Of a stretch of DNA of 64,000 bases, positions 44,046-54,800 are shown piece after piece. The stretch spans positions 62,001-126,000 of the forward strand of contig NW_020290022.1 in NCBI RefSeq assembly GCF_003144195.1. Direction: 5' to 3'. The first letter of the stretch is position 1, and each line of letters begins with the position of its first letter. The notes under the pieces are model-generated. The model did not search any database, was not told the origin of the DNA, and worked only from the letters and a program-made list of their open reading frames with translations. The position numbers were made by a program, and so were the translations under genes. The DNA comes from Ceraceosorus guamensis (taxonomy: Eukaryota; Basidiomycota; Exobasidiomycetes; Ceraceosorales; Ceraceosoraceae).

Positions 44046-45987
44046 TCAATGCGAGGCGCCATTGTAAGCGTACGCCTGGTGTTGATGATGATGTGGTGAT
44101 TGTTCCTGTCGGTGCTGCTGCTGCTGGTGGTGGTGTTGGTAGTGGTAATCTCCTTGTTCGGGATGACCATACGCTTGTGCCTGCTCCTCATAGCCGCTGT
44201 AGGCTTGCCCATAGCCCTCGTCCGCCTGCGCATAGCCATCAGCCACCTGTTGAGGCGAGGCGAGTTGGGCATCATGATACTCTGACCTCTGAGTCTGGAT
44301 TTCGCCTTGCTTGCTCTTCCACTCTTCCTGATGAGCTAGAGGCGAGCTGCGCTGCTGAGCGTACTGATCGTGGTGAGAAGTTGGTGCTTGGCCAGCCGGA
44401 GAAGGTGCGCGTCTGGACGCGTGACTTTGTGACGAGGGTGGAGGACCGTAAGCGCTTGCGCGAACTCCATAGTCTGCCAAGACGCCTCCATAAGGTTGAC
44501 TAGACCTGACGCCAGCAGCATTCGAGTCGTACGTCGACATGTGATCTGCCGAAGAGGAAGAGGAAGATCCGCCGTACCACGCCATCGCCTCTTCACCATT
44601 GGCAGCAGCAGGTGTCAAGCTGCTGTAAGCCTGCTCTTGCGATTGTCGTCTAGGCGCACCGCCCGCTGCCGGTTGGGTTCTAGCAGTCTCGTACGAAGGC
44701 CTCGCTCGATTCGCCTCGTAGCTCTTTCGTCTAGCTTCTGCACCATAAAGCTCTGGCGACGGCTTCAGGATGCCCGCAGGTGCTGCTCGCGAACCGCCCT
44801 GCCAGGAGTCTACCGCAGGTGTGACGTTGATGCTGGGTGTGGATCCTCCTGCGTGCGCAGTCAAAGGATCAGTAGCTCCCAAATTAGATCGCTGCTTCGG
44901 CGCGTTCGGTGCGACATTGCCGTATTTTTGGGACTGCTGCTGTTGCTGAGCGTAGCCTGCTTGGGCAGCGCGGGGAGATTGCAGGGGATCTTGTGGGTAG
45001 GCGCCGTGATGGTTGTTGTTGGCAGGTAGATAGTCGCTATTGCCCGTGCTCGGCCTCGAGCTGTATGCTTGCTTGTAATGCGACTGAGGGGATGCAAAGG
45101 AGTTGTAACTGTCTCGACTCGCAGATCCCTTCAGTGCGGGACTCTGCGGGCTGCCGATAAGGTTGTCCGAACTACCGCTCTCGAATTGATTCCATTGCGT
45201 CTTTGGCGTGGATAGATGATCGTCGGCGTTTCCGACCGAACCACGCTTGGTCACATCTCTCCCCACAGTCGGGCTGGGTGCGGTCGCGTCGTAGGAAGCG
45301 AAAGAGTCGCGCTTCCTATGTTTGGCAGTCATAATCACTGAACCAAAAGTGACTGCAGAGATTGGCAGAGGAATGTAGAGAATTAGTGTGGGTATTTTTA
45401 GACGTCGCCGGCCTGTCTCACTCACTGCCTAGCAAACCAGCCGCCGCAGATGCACCAGTTGCAATGATGTGGAAGGGTTCAAGAAGAGCGACCCTGATGA
45501 AGAGGTCGACAAGACGATGTGAGCACAAGAGCAAGGTTCTTTGTGAGCACGCCATTGGGCCTGTTCAGCGCTAAGCCCCAAAAAGGTGGGAGTTGCTGAT
45601 GGTGCCGACTGCCATTGTGACTCACCTGTACAGCAGCACCACCGCGCTGATCGATACGCCAATCAGAATGATGGCAAGAATGAGGATCAAAGCTCCCACA
45701 TAAGCCGTAGGCTTCTTGAACAGCAAGGTCCTCTTGAATGCAAAGGTCAAGATTGCCAACGCAGCAATGACGGCGATCGCAATATCCACCCCAGCAACAG
45801 CCTTCAAAATTGTCAATTCCCGCACAGGATATCCCTGTGATCCTCGCGGCACATCTCGAATTCCCATCAAGACGAAATAGGCAGATACGATGCTTCCGGC
45901 CAGTGCAAGGACGCCAAAAAAGATGACGGCTGTCAGACGACTGACCAGACCCTGACCGTCATCGTATGGATCTATCGCCCGGCCCAT
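44046..45987 (-). CDS. Four-TM membrane protein with long Q/Y/H-rich tail, 578 aa, three exons
   Basis: Exons are 45987-45626, 45493-45426 and 45352-44046; GTGAGT donors, phases close to 579 codons. Seen: four hydrophobic segments within the first 150 residues: LTAVIFFGVLALAGSIVSAY at 18-37, AVAGVDIAIAVIAALAILTF at about 63-82, AYVGALILILAIILIGVSIS at about 95-114, and a fourth made across both splice junctions (HIIATGASAAAGLLGITFGS). The remaining 430 residues are cytosolic-looking, low complexity and rich in Ser, Tyr, Gln and His, ending in poly-His/Gln. The small middle exon (68 bases) supplies half of TM4, which supports the splicing model. I do not recognise the family. Inferred: a plasma- or organelle-membrane protein with a prion-like or phosphorylated tail. 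Confidence 0.78.
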
Positions 45988-46970
45988 CTTGGCGGCACGA
46001 GAAAAAAGAAATTACGAGTGGATGCGCGCGCGCTGAAACGGTGCCGGGGCTAAAACTGCTGGGAAGGTCGAGCCCTCGAGAATGGCGGTGAGATTTTGCA
46101 GCAGCAGACTGAGTAGTTCAGAGAGCGGTATACGGCGATTAGCCCAAGGACGATGCACGATTGATGAGCCTGTATCGACACCGTCGAGACTGGATTAGCT
46201 TCCAAAGGTCGAGGTGGAAGGATTGTGATGCGCAGCGAGTCGGATGTTTGTACAGACAGGAGAGAGGGTTTGGAGAGGAGCAAAGGGGGGTTGAGGTGGG
46301 CCACGAGGCTACAAGAAGTCAAGAATTGTTGTGGTCGGATTCGCGTTGCGGGAGGCGTTGGTGGTGCGAACTGAATCGTGAACAGCGTCGCGAGTGTCCA
46401 ATGAGGCAATCAAGAATCGCAAGCGACGGAGTTCCGCGAGCGAGCAGCAAGCGATTTGGGGGGGGAGGATAGAAGCTATAGGGATGTGGACAGGCTCATC
46501 AGCAAGTTATAGGAGTGCAGGGAATTGTGATTGTGAAGATGAATTACGAATGCACTAGACCGGTCTGGCAAATATCGAACAAGCATGGAACAATAATAAT
46601 AAAGCGCCACATGCCAAGTCGACCGACGAGAGGGTCAAGCAGGACTTTTGATTCATGATGACACTGCCAAAAAAGGATCCGCAAGCAGCCCCCACACCCG
46701 CATATCATCCGCATCCGCATCCGCACACCCTGATCTGAGTAAGAACGGCGGCCGATGTGGTTGCGAAGTCTGCACTCGATCGTGACTGCACTGCACGCCT
46801 GCATGCGCACACGCCCATGACTCTTCGCGGAAATTTGGTGCGGAGGAAAAGCCTTGGCGGCATGAAAGCTCGACGTGCTCGGAGCTCCATGCAAAAAATA
46901 AATCCACGCGATCGAGTCAAAATAGGCGTCGAATTTTGAAAGCCAAAAAAAGTGTCTTCTTGCATGGCCG

Positions 46971-46997
46971 TGCATGCATGCATGCATGCCTGCATGG
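46971..46997. repeat. GCAT tandem repeat
   Basis: TGCATGCATGCATGCATGCC-type run, about five GCAT units followed by a degenerate one. Confidence 0.8.
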
Positions 46998-47421
46998 CTG
47001 GACTTGTAGACTTGCTTCAACCTTCAACTCGACTCAGTAGTCAGTGATTCTCAAAGCGCTTCTTTGTCCCGCCGCTCCGCTTTTGTTTGGATCGGCCGCC
47101 GAGTCTTGAGTGCAGCTGAGCTGCATTTTCATGCGCGCATATAGCCATCCGCGCAAGGACCGCTTGTATGCTTTGAGTCCGAGTGTGTTGCTGATTACAA
47201 CTTATAATCATCGTAGGTGCTGTAGGTAGGTGTTATCATGTACCAGTCTTGAGTCGGTGCCCCCTCCCCCCCTGCGCTGTAGCTGCACCTCGGATGAACC
47301 ACGGCGCGTGCGCTACAGCGAAATTCACGCTTGTGATCCCAAAGACCAGCACAGCAGATCATTTGCACTTTGACTCTCGATGGCCAAGCGAAATGTCCTG
47401 ACTCCTGAATTCTGGGCGAGG

Positions 47422-47448
47422 CCCCCCCCCCCCCCCCTTTTTTTTTTC
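47422..47448. repeat. Poly-C run joined to poly-T run
   Basis: A run of about 16 C directly followed by about 11 T. Such a homopurine/homopyrimidine tract can form unusual DNA structure and is also prone to sequencing error, so the exact length is unsure. Confidence 0.75.
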
Positions 47449-47589
47449 GTGTTGTGTATTGGAAGACGCGAAGTAATTTCAGCAAATTCGTGGTCTAGCG
47501 CGGCAAGTGTGCTCCTCGGCGAATCGCAAGCGTAAAACGGCAAAATGACCCTCTTGTAGCCGCCTGCTACTCCTCGAGTAATGCTGGTG

Positions 47590-47617
47590 AAGCAGCAGCA
47601 GCAGCAGCAGCAGCAGC
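47590..47617. repeat. CAG trinucleotide repeat, about nine units
   Basis: AGC/CAG run outside any supported gene. It is open in several frames, as any CAG run is, which creates misleading poly-Gln or poly-Ala frames. Confidence 0.8.
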
Positions 47618-48159
47618 GCATTCAAGATTTGCCTCTCCGTCCGTTCGCATCCAGGCACAAAGGTCCGGATGCAACTCCCTCCTTGACTTTTGTGTGGAGC
47701 GCGAGCAGCCCTTCCCTTGAAGCCCCGCTCGTCCTTTGCCTAATTCGTTTACCGGTACTCGAATATGTGCTTGCATGCGCATGGATGCACATGGTACGCC
47801 GTGCATGACGCGGCATGTCAGCAGAGCTTCAAGACGGTGAGTTGAGTTGCAAGTAGATGAACGTGAAGAGTCAAGAGTTCAGGGTCAAGAGTCCCTGAGT
47901 GCATGAGTCGTGATCGAGTCGGGCCAGTGCTGCTCACGCCAGTGGGAGCACGACAATCAGAATCGAGCTCTTCAAGCCGCTCGCGTTCTCCAATCGTGAA
48001 TAAAGCTACGTCGACCTTGAATTTCAATCAAGAATAGCAGATAGCGCTTGCGTTATCGTTGCATGCACGCTAGCCGAGTTGGCGCCTGCAGCAAGCTTGT
48101 CAAGGTCCCGTGATCGAGCTGTCACTCTAAACTCATCGGCCGTGGGTTCACGATCCCGT

Positions 48160-48250
48160 CCCGTGACGGGAACGGCAAGTCGCAGCGGTACGGTACAGTC
48201 GTGAGTCGTTGTAGGGTACGTACCGGTCCATCGAGCAGCGTACGCGTACG
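48160..48250. repeat. Cluster of short palindromes
   Basis: CCCGTGACGGG (48160-48170), GGTACGTACC (48215-48224) and CGTACGCGTACG (48239-48250) are palindromic, the last two perfectly so, and they flank the AGTCGTGAGTCGT word at 48197. Possible protein-binding or cruciform-prone DNA; function unknown. Confidence 0.6.
48197..48209 (+). repeat. Dispersed word AGTCGTGAGTCGT (copy 5, 13-base form)
   Basis: Identical to 40111-40123. Confidence 0.6.
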
Positions 48251-49217
48251 TGTCCCTTGGTGTATACGTGTGGATGTTTACCTGCTCTCGAGGCGATACC
48301 TCGGTGAGAAGCGCTGAGTTCCGCATGGTCCGTCCGCTCGATCAAGCGATAGCAACGCTGGTCGACCGTCGATGCTAGGCAAGCGCTACTCGGATCATCG
48401 ACCTCCGAGCGCACCACTCAGACTTGCGAACTCGCACTTGATCGTGCGAACGGCGACGTGAGCAAAGCGTCAGCAGCAGCTGATATGCCTACGCGAGCTC
48501 GCAGCGAAGCGTCAATCGGGGACGATGTATGACTCGAGGGAAGCGTGCTACGTCCTGTACTGTACTGGGCGCATTGCGCTCTTCGAGAAAGCCGCAATCA
48601 CAAGAGTCCTAACCTGCGGACTTACAGTCGTGCGTCTGCACATTCATCATGATATGAAGCAGCTTGAATTTGCCTCTTTTTACCATCCGCTCATCGAGCA
48701 TGGACAAGCTGTGTACATCGAATAGACTTAAACGACTTTGCTGCTCTGATTTGCTGTTCCCACGCTCGCAAATACCAGCCGGACATGCTTCGGTCAACGT
48801 CAGCCAGCTCAGGTCAAGAGGTCATGACGCAAGACTCATCAGGGTGTGTGTGGCTCGCGCGAGCGCATATCGGTGGCATGATCGCAGTGTTCAGGAAGCA
48901 GAAATCACGAGCTGTCATGGGGCCGTGAAGGACTGATAGATGGACAGACGATAGAGTAGTCGATTGAGGGCAGAAAGCTTTAGCGCGATCACGCCATCCG
49001 GCGATCTATTTGCGATCAGGGAGACGCGCGCGGACAACTCCGCGCATGTGCGCTCTGCTGAGACCCACCGACCGCGGCGTGATTGCCAGTCAGAAGTGAT
49101 TTTTGGCGTCGTATATGCGTGATATGCTGATTGCGGTTTGAGTTTGCCGTTGCTGGTATCAATCAAATCACAATGAGTGAATCAGTCTTGAGTTCAAGCT
49201 TGATTATTCGCATATAT

Positions 49218-49257
49218 ATTCGCATTCGCATTCGCATTCGCATTCGCATTCGCATTC
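49218..49257. repeat. ATTCGC hexamer tandem repeat, about 6.7 units
   Basis: Perfect head-to-tail ATTCGC units over 40 bases, followed by AAGCTTCAAGCTT. It lies about 400 bases upstream of the amino acid permease. Confidence 0.85.
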
Positions 49258-49659
49258 AAGCTTCAAGCTTGGCTGATGATGTCTGCGGGAGCGGCAAAGT
49301 GGACAATCTGAGCGGGTCATCGATTGTCATCCTTTTGCTTCATTGCACTCGATATCGTCGGTCACCTGCTCCACACTACTGACTCATCATTGGTCTCGTC
49401 GGCATTCAGACAAATGCGTCAGAGAGAGAGGAGGTGCGGTGCAGGCCGGCTATAGACCGAGCTGATGCTGGTCCTCAAAGTGTCTGCGTCTGCCAAGACC
49501 GCACTTCCTGCCTAGCCACTGGCTCTGCACGCTTTTGAAGTGAGAGACCGTCAAGCCGTTCATCGTCTTCACCACCACCACGCAAAGCGTTGAAGCGCTT
49601 GACGCAGAAAAGTCTCAAGTACTTGTAAGCCAGCGAGCTCATGTGCAGGGCATTTCACA

Positions 49660-51583
49660 ATGGTGGATGTCAATCCCATGAACCCGACACCGGACGTCGA
49701 GATTCAGAGACGAGAGTCGCGCGAGAGCTACAAGGATGTAGATCGAAAGAATGACAGGCATTTGGGACCGCAAGAGCCACAGGTGGTGACAGTCGAAGAG
49801 CAGCGAGATCTGAAGCGACATCTTTCTCAAAGACACGTGTCTATGATCGCGCTGGCTGGAGCGCTAGGCACGGGTTTGTTCATAGGCTTAGGGTCTTCCA
49901 TCCAGACCGGTGGACCATTAGGAGCTCTACTCGGATACTCGACGATCGGTCTATTAGTCTGCGCCGTCCAGTTCGCGCTAGGGGAGACTGCAGCTTTATT
50001 TCCGCTGACTGGAGGCTTTGTCAGACATGCGGACCTCATCACCGATCCTGCGTTGGGTTTCGCTGTGGGCTGGAACCTCGTCTATGGTAATCTGCTCTCC
50101 ATCCCCTCGGAGATCACTGCTATATGCGTGCTCTTTCAGCTCTGGACGGATGTATCGCCAGCTGTCTTTATCGTCATCTTTATCGTCCTCACCGTCGCTG
50201 TAGGCATGGTCAACGTTAGAGTGTTCGGAGAGGTCGAGTTCGGCTTTGCAATGCTCAAGGTGCGCTCAAGTGCTCTCATCGTGGTAGAGACAGCGTAGCC
50301 GCGCTCACCCTTTGAAATGCCGCTGTATGTTGACAGATACTTTTAGTCATCTTTCTCATCATTTTTGGACTGATCGTCAATCTTGGTGGCGTACCAGGCA
50401 CGGAGCGAATCGGTTTCCGTTATTGGGAGAATCCGGGACCCTTTGTGGAGTATGTGGCTGCAGGAGCCTGGGGACGTTTCTTGGGCTACTGGAGCTGCAT
50501 GGGAGCAGCGGTCTTTTCTTTCGCAGGTACGGAATCCATCGCAATGGCAGCGGCCGAGACGCGCAACCCGTCTCGAGCACTGCCTCGAGCCTGCAAGAGG
50601 GTGTTCGCTAGAGTCTTGCTCTTTTACGTCTTGGCTGTGCTCGTCGTTGGTATGCTCACTGCTAGCAACGATGAAAGATTGGGAAACGATTCTGGAACGG
50701 CTGCTCAGAGTCCGTTCGTCATTGCAGCCTCAGCAGCGGGCTATCCTGCTGTTGGCTCATTTGTCAACGCCATCGTCATCACTTCGGCATGGTCTTCTTC
50801 AAACCAAGCTCTTCTGGCAGGTACGAGGGTGCTGTACGGTCTAGCACTCAAAGGTCAAGCACCGAGAATCTTTCTGCGGACAACATCTTGGGGCACACCT
50901 TATGTCTGTGTAGCTCTATTCGCATCATTCATGTTCTTGGCCTTCTTGAGCCTCTCTTCTAGCGCTCTGACAGTCTTTTATTGGTTGCTGGACCTTGTGG
51001 CTGCAGGGGTCTTGGTCTCTTGGATCACCATTCTGACCAATCATTTGCGTCTACGTCTTGCGCTCAAAAAGCAAGGTGTGGATCGCACAGAGCTGCCGTG
51101 GTCAAACAGATGGACTCGTGAGTATGCTGCTGACTTCTTTGATGCTCTGATCGATCAGCCGATTTCAGCTCCGTCTTTCCCTCGCCTGGCGCGCGCCTAC
51201 CTCCGCCTTTTCACAGTCCATTCTTCCATTGCTGGATTGGTGTTTGCAGTCATCGTGCTCTTGACAAACGGCTGGAAGGTCTTCACGAAGGGCCATTGGT
51301 CACCTAGCGACTTTGTTTCGGCCTATGTGTGAGTATACTCGAACCTTTTCCCTTGCGACCCTCCATTCTGACTGAGCTGCTCTCTTCCACCATCTTGCTA
51401 CGTAGAGACATTCCTCTCGTACTCACCGTCTTTGCTCTGTGGAAATGTTTGAAGCGCACCCGCCACGTAAAGCTAGACGAGATTCCGATCCTCGAAGCGC
51501 TCAACGAGATTCAAGAATTCAACGGGGACGACGAAAACGTGGCTAGAGGTTGGAAACGCGCCATCAGCTGGTTGTGGGAGTGA
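49660..51583 (+). CDS. Amino acid permease (APC superfamily, YAT type), 589 aa, three exons
   Basis: Exons are 49660-50259, 50337-51328 and 51406-51583; the donors are GTGCGC (unusual here) and GTGAGT, and phases close. Seen: a cytosolic N-terminus of about 58 residues ending RHLSQRHVSM, then TM1 with ALAGALGTGLFIGLG. This is followed by TGGFVRHADLITDPALGF, GWNLVYGNLLSIPSEI, NLGGVPGTERIGFRYW and FSFAGTESIAMAAAETRNP, with about 12 hydrophobic segments in all. Known: these blocks belong to the yeast amino acid transporter family (Gap1, Dip5, Lyp1 type), plasma-membrane proton symporters. The substrate cannot be read from sequence; FAGTES in TM6 and the GT-GxF/LG loop are general. The C-terminus ends KRAISWLWE, a short cytosolic tail where such permeases are usually ubiquitin-regulated. 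Confidence 0.93.
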
Positions 51584-51828
51584 ACGTCGAACTTTACTTT
51601 CAGGCAAAAGTCCCGCGCAACACCTTGCTTTGTTGTGTAACCGTACAGGTCCTTGTCACCTACTCGCATTCATGAACTGGGTCCAGCAAGTAACGTCAAA
51701 TGAGCCCTGCCAATCGATTCGAGCGTGATGTCATTCAGGAGGGGCGGGAAGCGTGATAGAGTACAAAGCACAAGTTAGGCGTCGCGTCCTTTGATTCAGA
51801 AGCGGTCTGACGCACAATTCCACCATAA

Positions 51829-54800
51829 TCAAGCGAAGGCATTTTCAGCGTCGACTCCCTCTTCGTCTCCAACTTCCATAGCGGCATCCGTGAAGTTCAG
51901 GAAATTCTGAGGGCGATGCCTCTCATCCCAGAACGAGGGAATAGTGTTGAGCTCGTACGTGGTCTTCATGGACGGTGCGAACTGGGCACTTAGGCTGAGT
52001 CCGTAATTCCAAGGCGCGTTCGGTCCGGCCGGCATGAGTGTGGTTCCAAGGATGCGGTCAGACAGCAAGAGCTGTTGTCGTTCGCCGAAAGAGCGGTCAA
52101 ATCCTTGAGGGTTGCCCGACGCATCCATGGCACTCAATTTGCGGCCCCACTCGAAACCGGCGACGCTCAGGCTGTAAGCTGAAATGCTGACACTACCAGG
52201 CGTGAAGGCACAAGAGATGCACACGCTGCTAGCGCCCCAGCTTTCGTGAGCTGCCATGGTCCGAGCATGCGTGATGACATCCTCGGGAGCCATAAAGTTC
52301 GAGTCGGCCGATTGCGTCTTGATCCATCCAAGCGGCTCCAGATCCTTCAGCATGTAGTCATGCTGAGGCAGCTCGTTCGGAAGCTCGACACCATTGTTGC
52401 TGCCACGTTGTGGCAACCAGACAATGACTTTCACCTCTTTGACGGATGGCGCGTCGGACGGGGAGCTGCCGTACATGTATCCGGCGACTTGAGTGCGCAA
52501 ATCGGAATTGACGATGAAAGTCTTGATGAGGTTCTTGGGCAGAACATACGTCAATGCACCTGCATCCTCCTGCACATCGTCGTTGGAGACATACAAGTGC
52601 TGGCATCTGAGTGGCAAGTTGGTGGCACTAAGGGCGCGAACACGCCAGTCTGATTTGGAGCTGAATGCAGTGTTGCCATACGCCGTGGTCGTGGTCACGG
52701 TAAGCTCGTCACCGTGCACGTTGGCGGTCTTGGTCTGGGTTGCTGTGACCTGTGCCGAGGCCTGAGCGCCTTGCTCGAGCTCTTGCATTTGTTGACGCTG
52801 CACACTGGGCGCTTGAATTTCTTGTCCAAGAAGGATGTCACGAATTTCGCTCGAGGTGAGGGATGCGACATTGACCTACACATTAAAAAATAGAGGGTCA
52901 GTCAAAGATTCTGATTCGCCCAATCTCAAAGCTGCACTCACCGAGTTCCTCTTCCCGTAGTCTGCAAGGATCAAATCACGCAGCTGAATCTCGACCTTGA
53001 TCCATTCCTCGTCCGACAGGCTTGGCCAAATGTGGTGAGGCTCTGTAGTGACGCTGACGTTTGGACGAAGCACGATCTTGGCTTTCTCCTGGTTGACATG
53101 GATGGCTCGGAGGAGCAAAAGGACGCGGGAAAAGGCAGTGTAGCTCGAGATGGACGTGAGCCAATTGTCGTACAGATTCATCAAGATCATCTGCGGTTGC
53201 GTCGCCTTCAACACCAGATCACCAAACTTCTCCAGCTTGAGCACAGCGTTCCAAGGCACATTGAGCTCCGCACCACGAATGACGATGTTGGGGAAGTCGA
53301 GCAGATGCACTTCCAGAGGGTCGAGAAGACCTTTACGGCTAACGATGACTTGCTTCGGCTGCTCTTCAATGGGCAGCGATCGAATGAGCGCAGCAACTTC
53401 TTCTGCCGTTTTCCATTTGGCCAGCTGACCCAAACGCTTTTGTCCAGCCCAGACCGAGGTGTGGATGATCTTCAAAAATACCTGACCAGTGCGCGGGTTC
53501 AGGATAAAGATGGCGCCGTTGATCGGTTTGGTGACCAAGTTGCCCTCAAAGGTTCGGTGGATGGTCACACGATATACGTTTGTGTCATCCACCATCCAGA
53601 TGACAGCATTTCCAAACAGCTCCGAATAGTTCCCAGAATTGAGGTAAGGCTCCGTGGGCTCGGAGCTGTACAGCTGAAGACCTTTGCGAATGCGTTCACG
53701 CAGCACATGCAGCGCCGGATTTGCCTTCATGATCTTCGCCATGGCCTGTTGTATCAGCGGCTTTGAGCCGGGGAACCAGTTGCCGTACGCACTGTGCATG
53801 GTGTATGCAAGGTCGATGGCAATCAGAGCACCGGTAGGCGAGGGGTAGATAGAGGTGCTGTCCGTCGAGTAGTCCAAAAATTTAGCTCGAGCATAGCGTT
53901 CGACGTCGTGCGAGTCAAAGTCACCCCAGCGAAGCTGAACGTCGAGCCACCACTTGTTGCTGCTGCTGCCGTCCAACACATCACGGGAATCCGTGAGCAG
54001 CGAAGGCCTGCTCATTGGCCACTTGTAGCTAGCGAACAAAAGGACGTCCGCACAGCTCGAGTTCATCTTGTAGGACTTTCTGGGATGGATCGTTTCCTTT
54101 TGCACCGTCTCGATCTGCAGAGCTTCCAGCTCATGGTCAAAGACTTGGCACAGATCCATCACCACCGACTCGTGAATCTTCTGCCACAAATGCGCGCGGA
54201 AGATTTGAATATAGCTGATCTTCAACGTCGGCAGCTTGCCGTGCATGAAGATGCCAGTGAGATCGAGCTGCACCTGGAAACCGACATAAACGTTTGCGCG
54301 GTTCAGGGTCGGCGACCACCAGAGAGTGAAGCGACGGTTGGGAATTTGGTTGAGACCAGAGCGCTGAGCATTTGTGAGCTTCTTGCTCTTCATCGACTCC
54401 TCAAAACCGCTAGCCTTCTCCCAGAAGAGACCCTCCCAAGTAGGGAATGCTGTTGCGGCGAAGAGCGTGTGTTCCAGGATACCCTCGACACCTCCTAGCG
54501 CGGCGATAACATCTACACGGTAATTGTTGAGCGACCAAAGCTTTCCATCGTGACGCTGATTGGTCCACCAGAAGGGCTGATACTTGAGCAGCTGGTACTG
54601 AGTAAAGTGCGTGCGCAATCTCCAGAACTTGTCGTACGACAGAATCGTGCGGTCGCGTTGGAACAGCGTATTGATTCTCGGTAGACCGCGGTCAAACGAC
54701 GTTTCCAAATCTTCGAGCGTCAGTCGTCTGTTCTGAGCCGCCGCTTCCTTGCGCTTCTGGGCGTACTCAGCCCACACTCTGGCCGAGTCTGTGAATTCGG

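Larger units (their letters stand above)
45988..49659. other. Gene-poor region of 3.7 kb
   Basis: No gene is supported. It holds simple repeats (GCATGC, poly-C/poly-T, CAG, ATTCGC), a cluster of perfect palindromes near 48160-48250, and one AGTCGTGAGT word. Many short open frames exist but look random. The left 350 bases are pyrimidine-rich on the minus strand and probably form the leader of the four-TM gene. Confidence 0.5.

Noticed and set aside
46653-47020. Minus-strand frames with His/Cys-rich stretches near the GCAT repeat
   Set aside because: The His/Cys/Met content comes from the GCATGC repeat; no zinc-finger spacing is consistent.
47581-47808. Frame starting with a poly-Gln run from the CAG repeat
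   Set aside because: Open only because of the trinucleotide repeat; the rest has no motif and no neighbouring exon.
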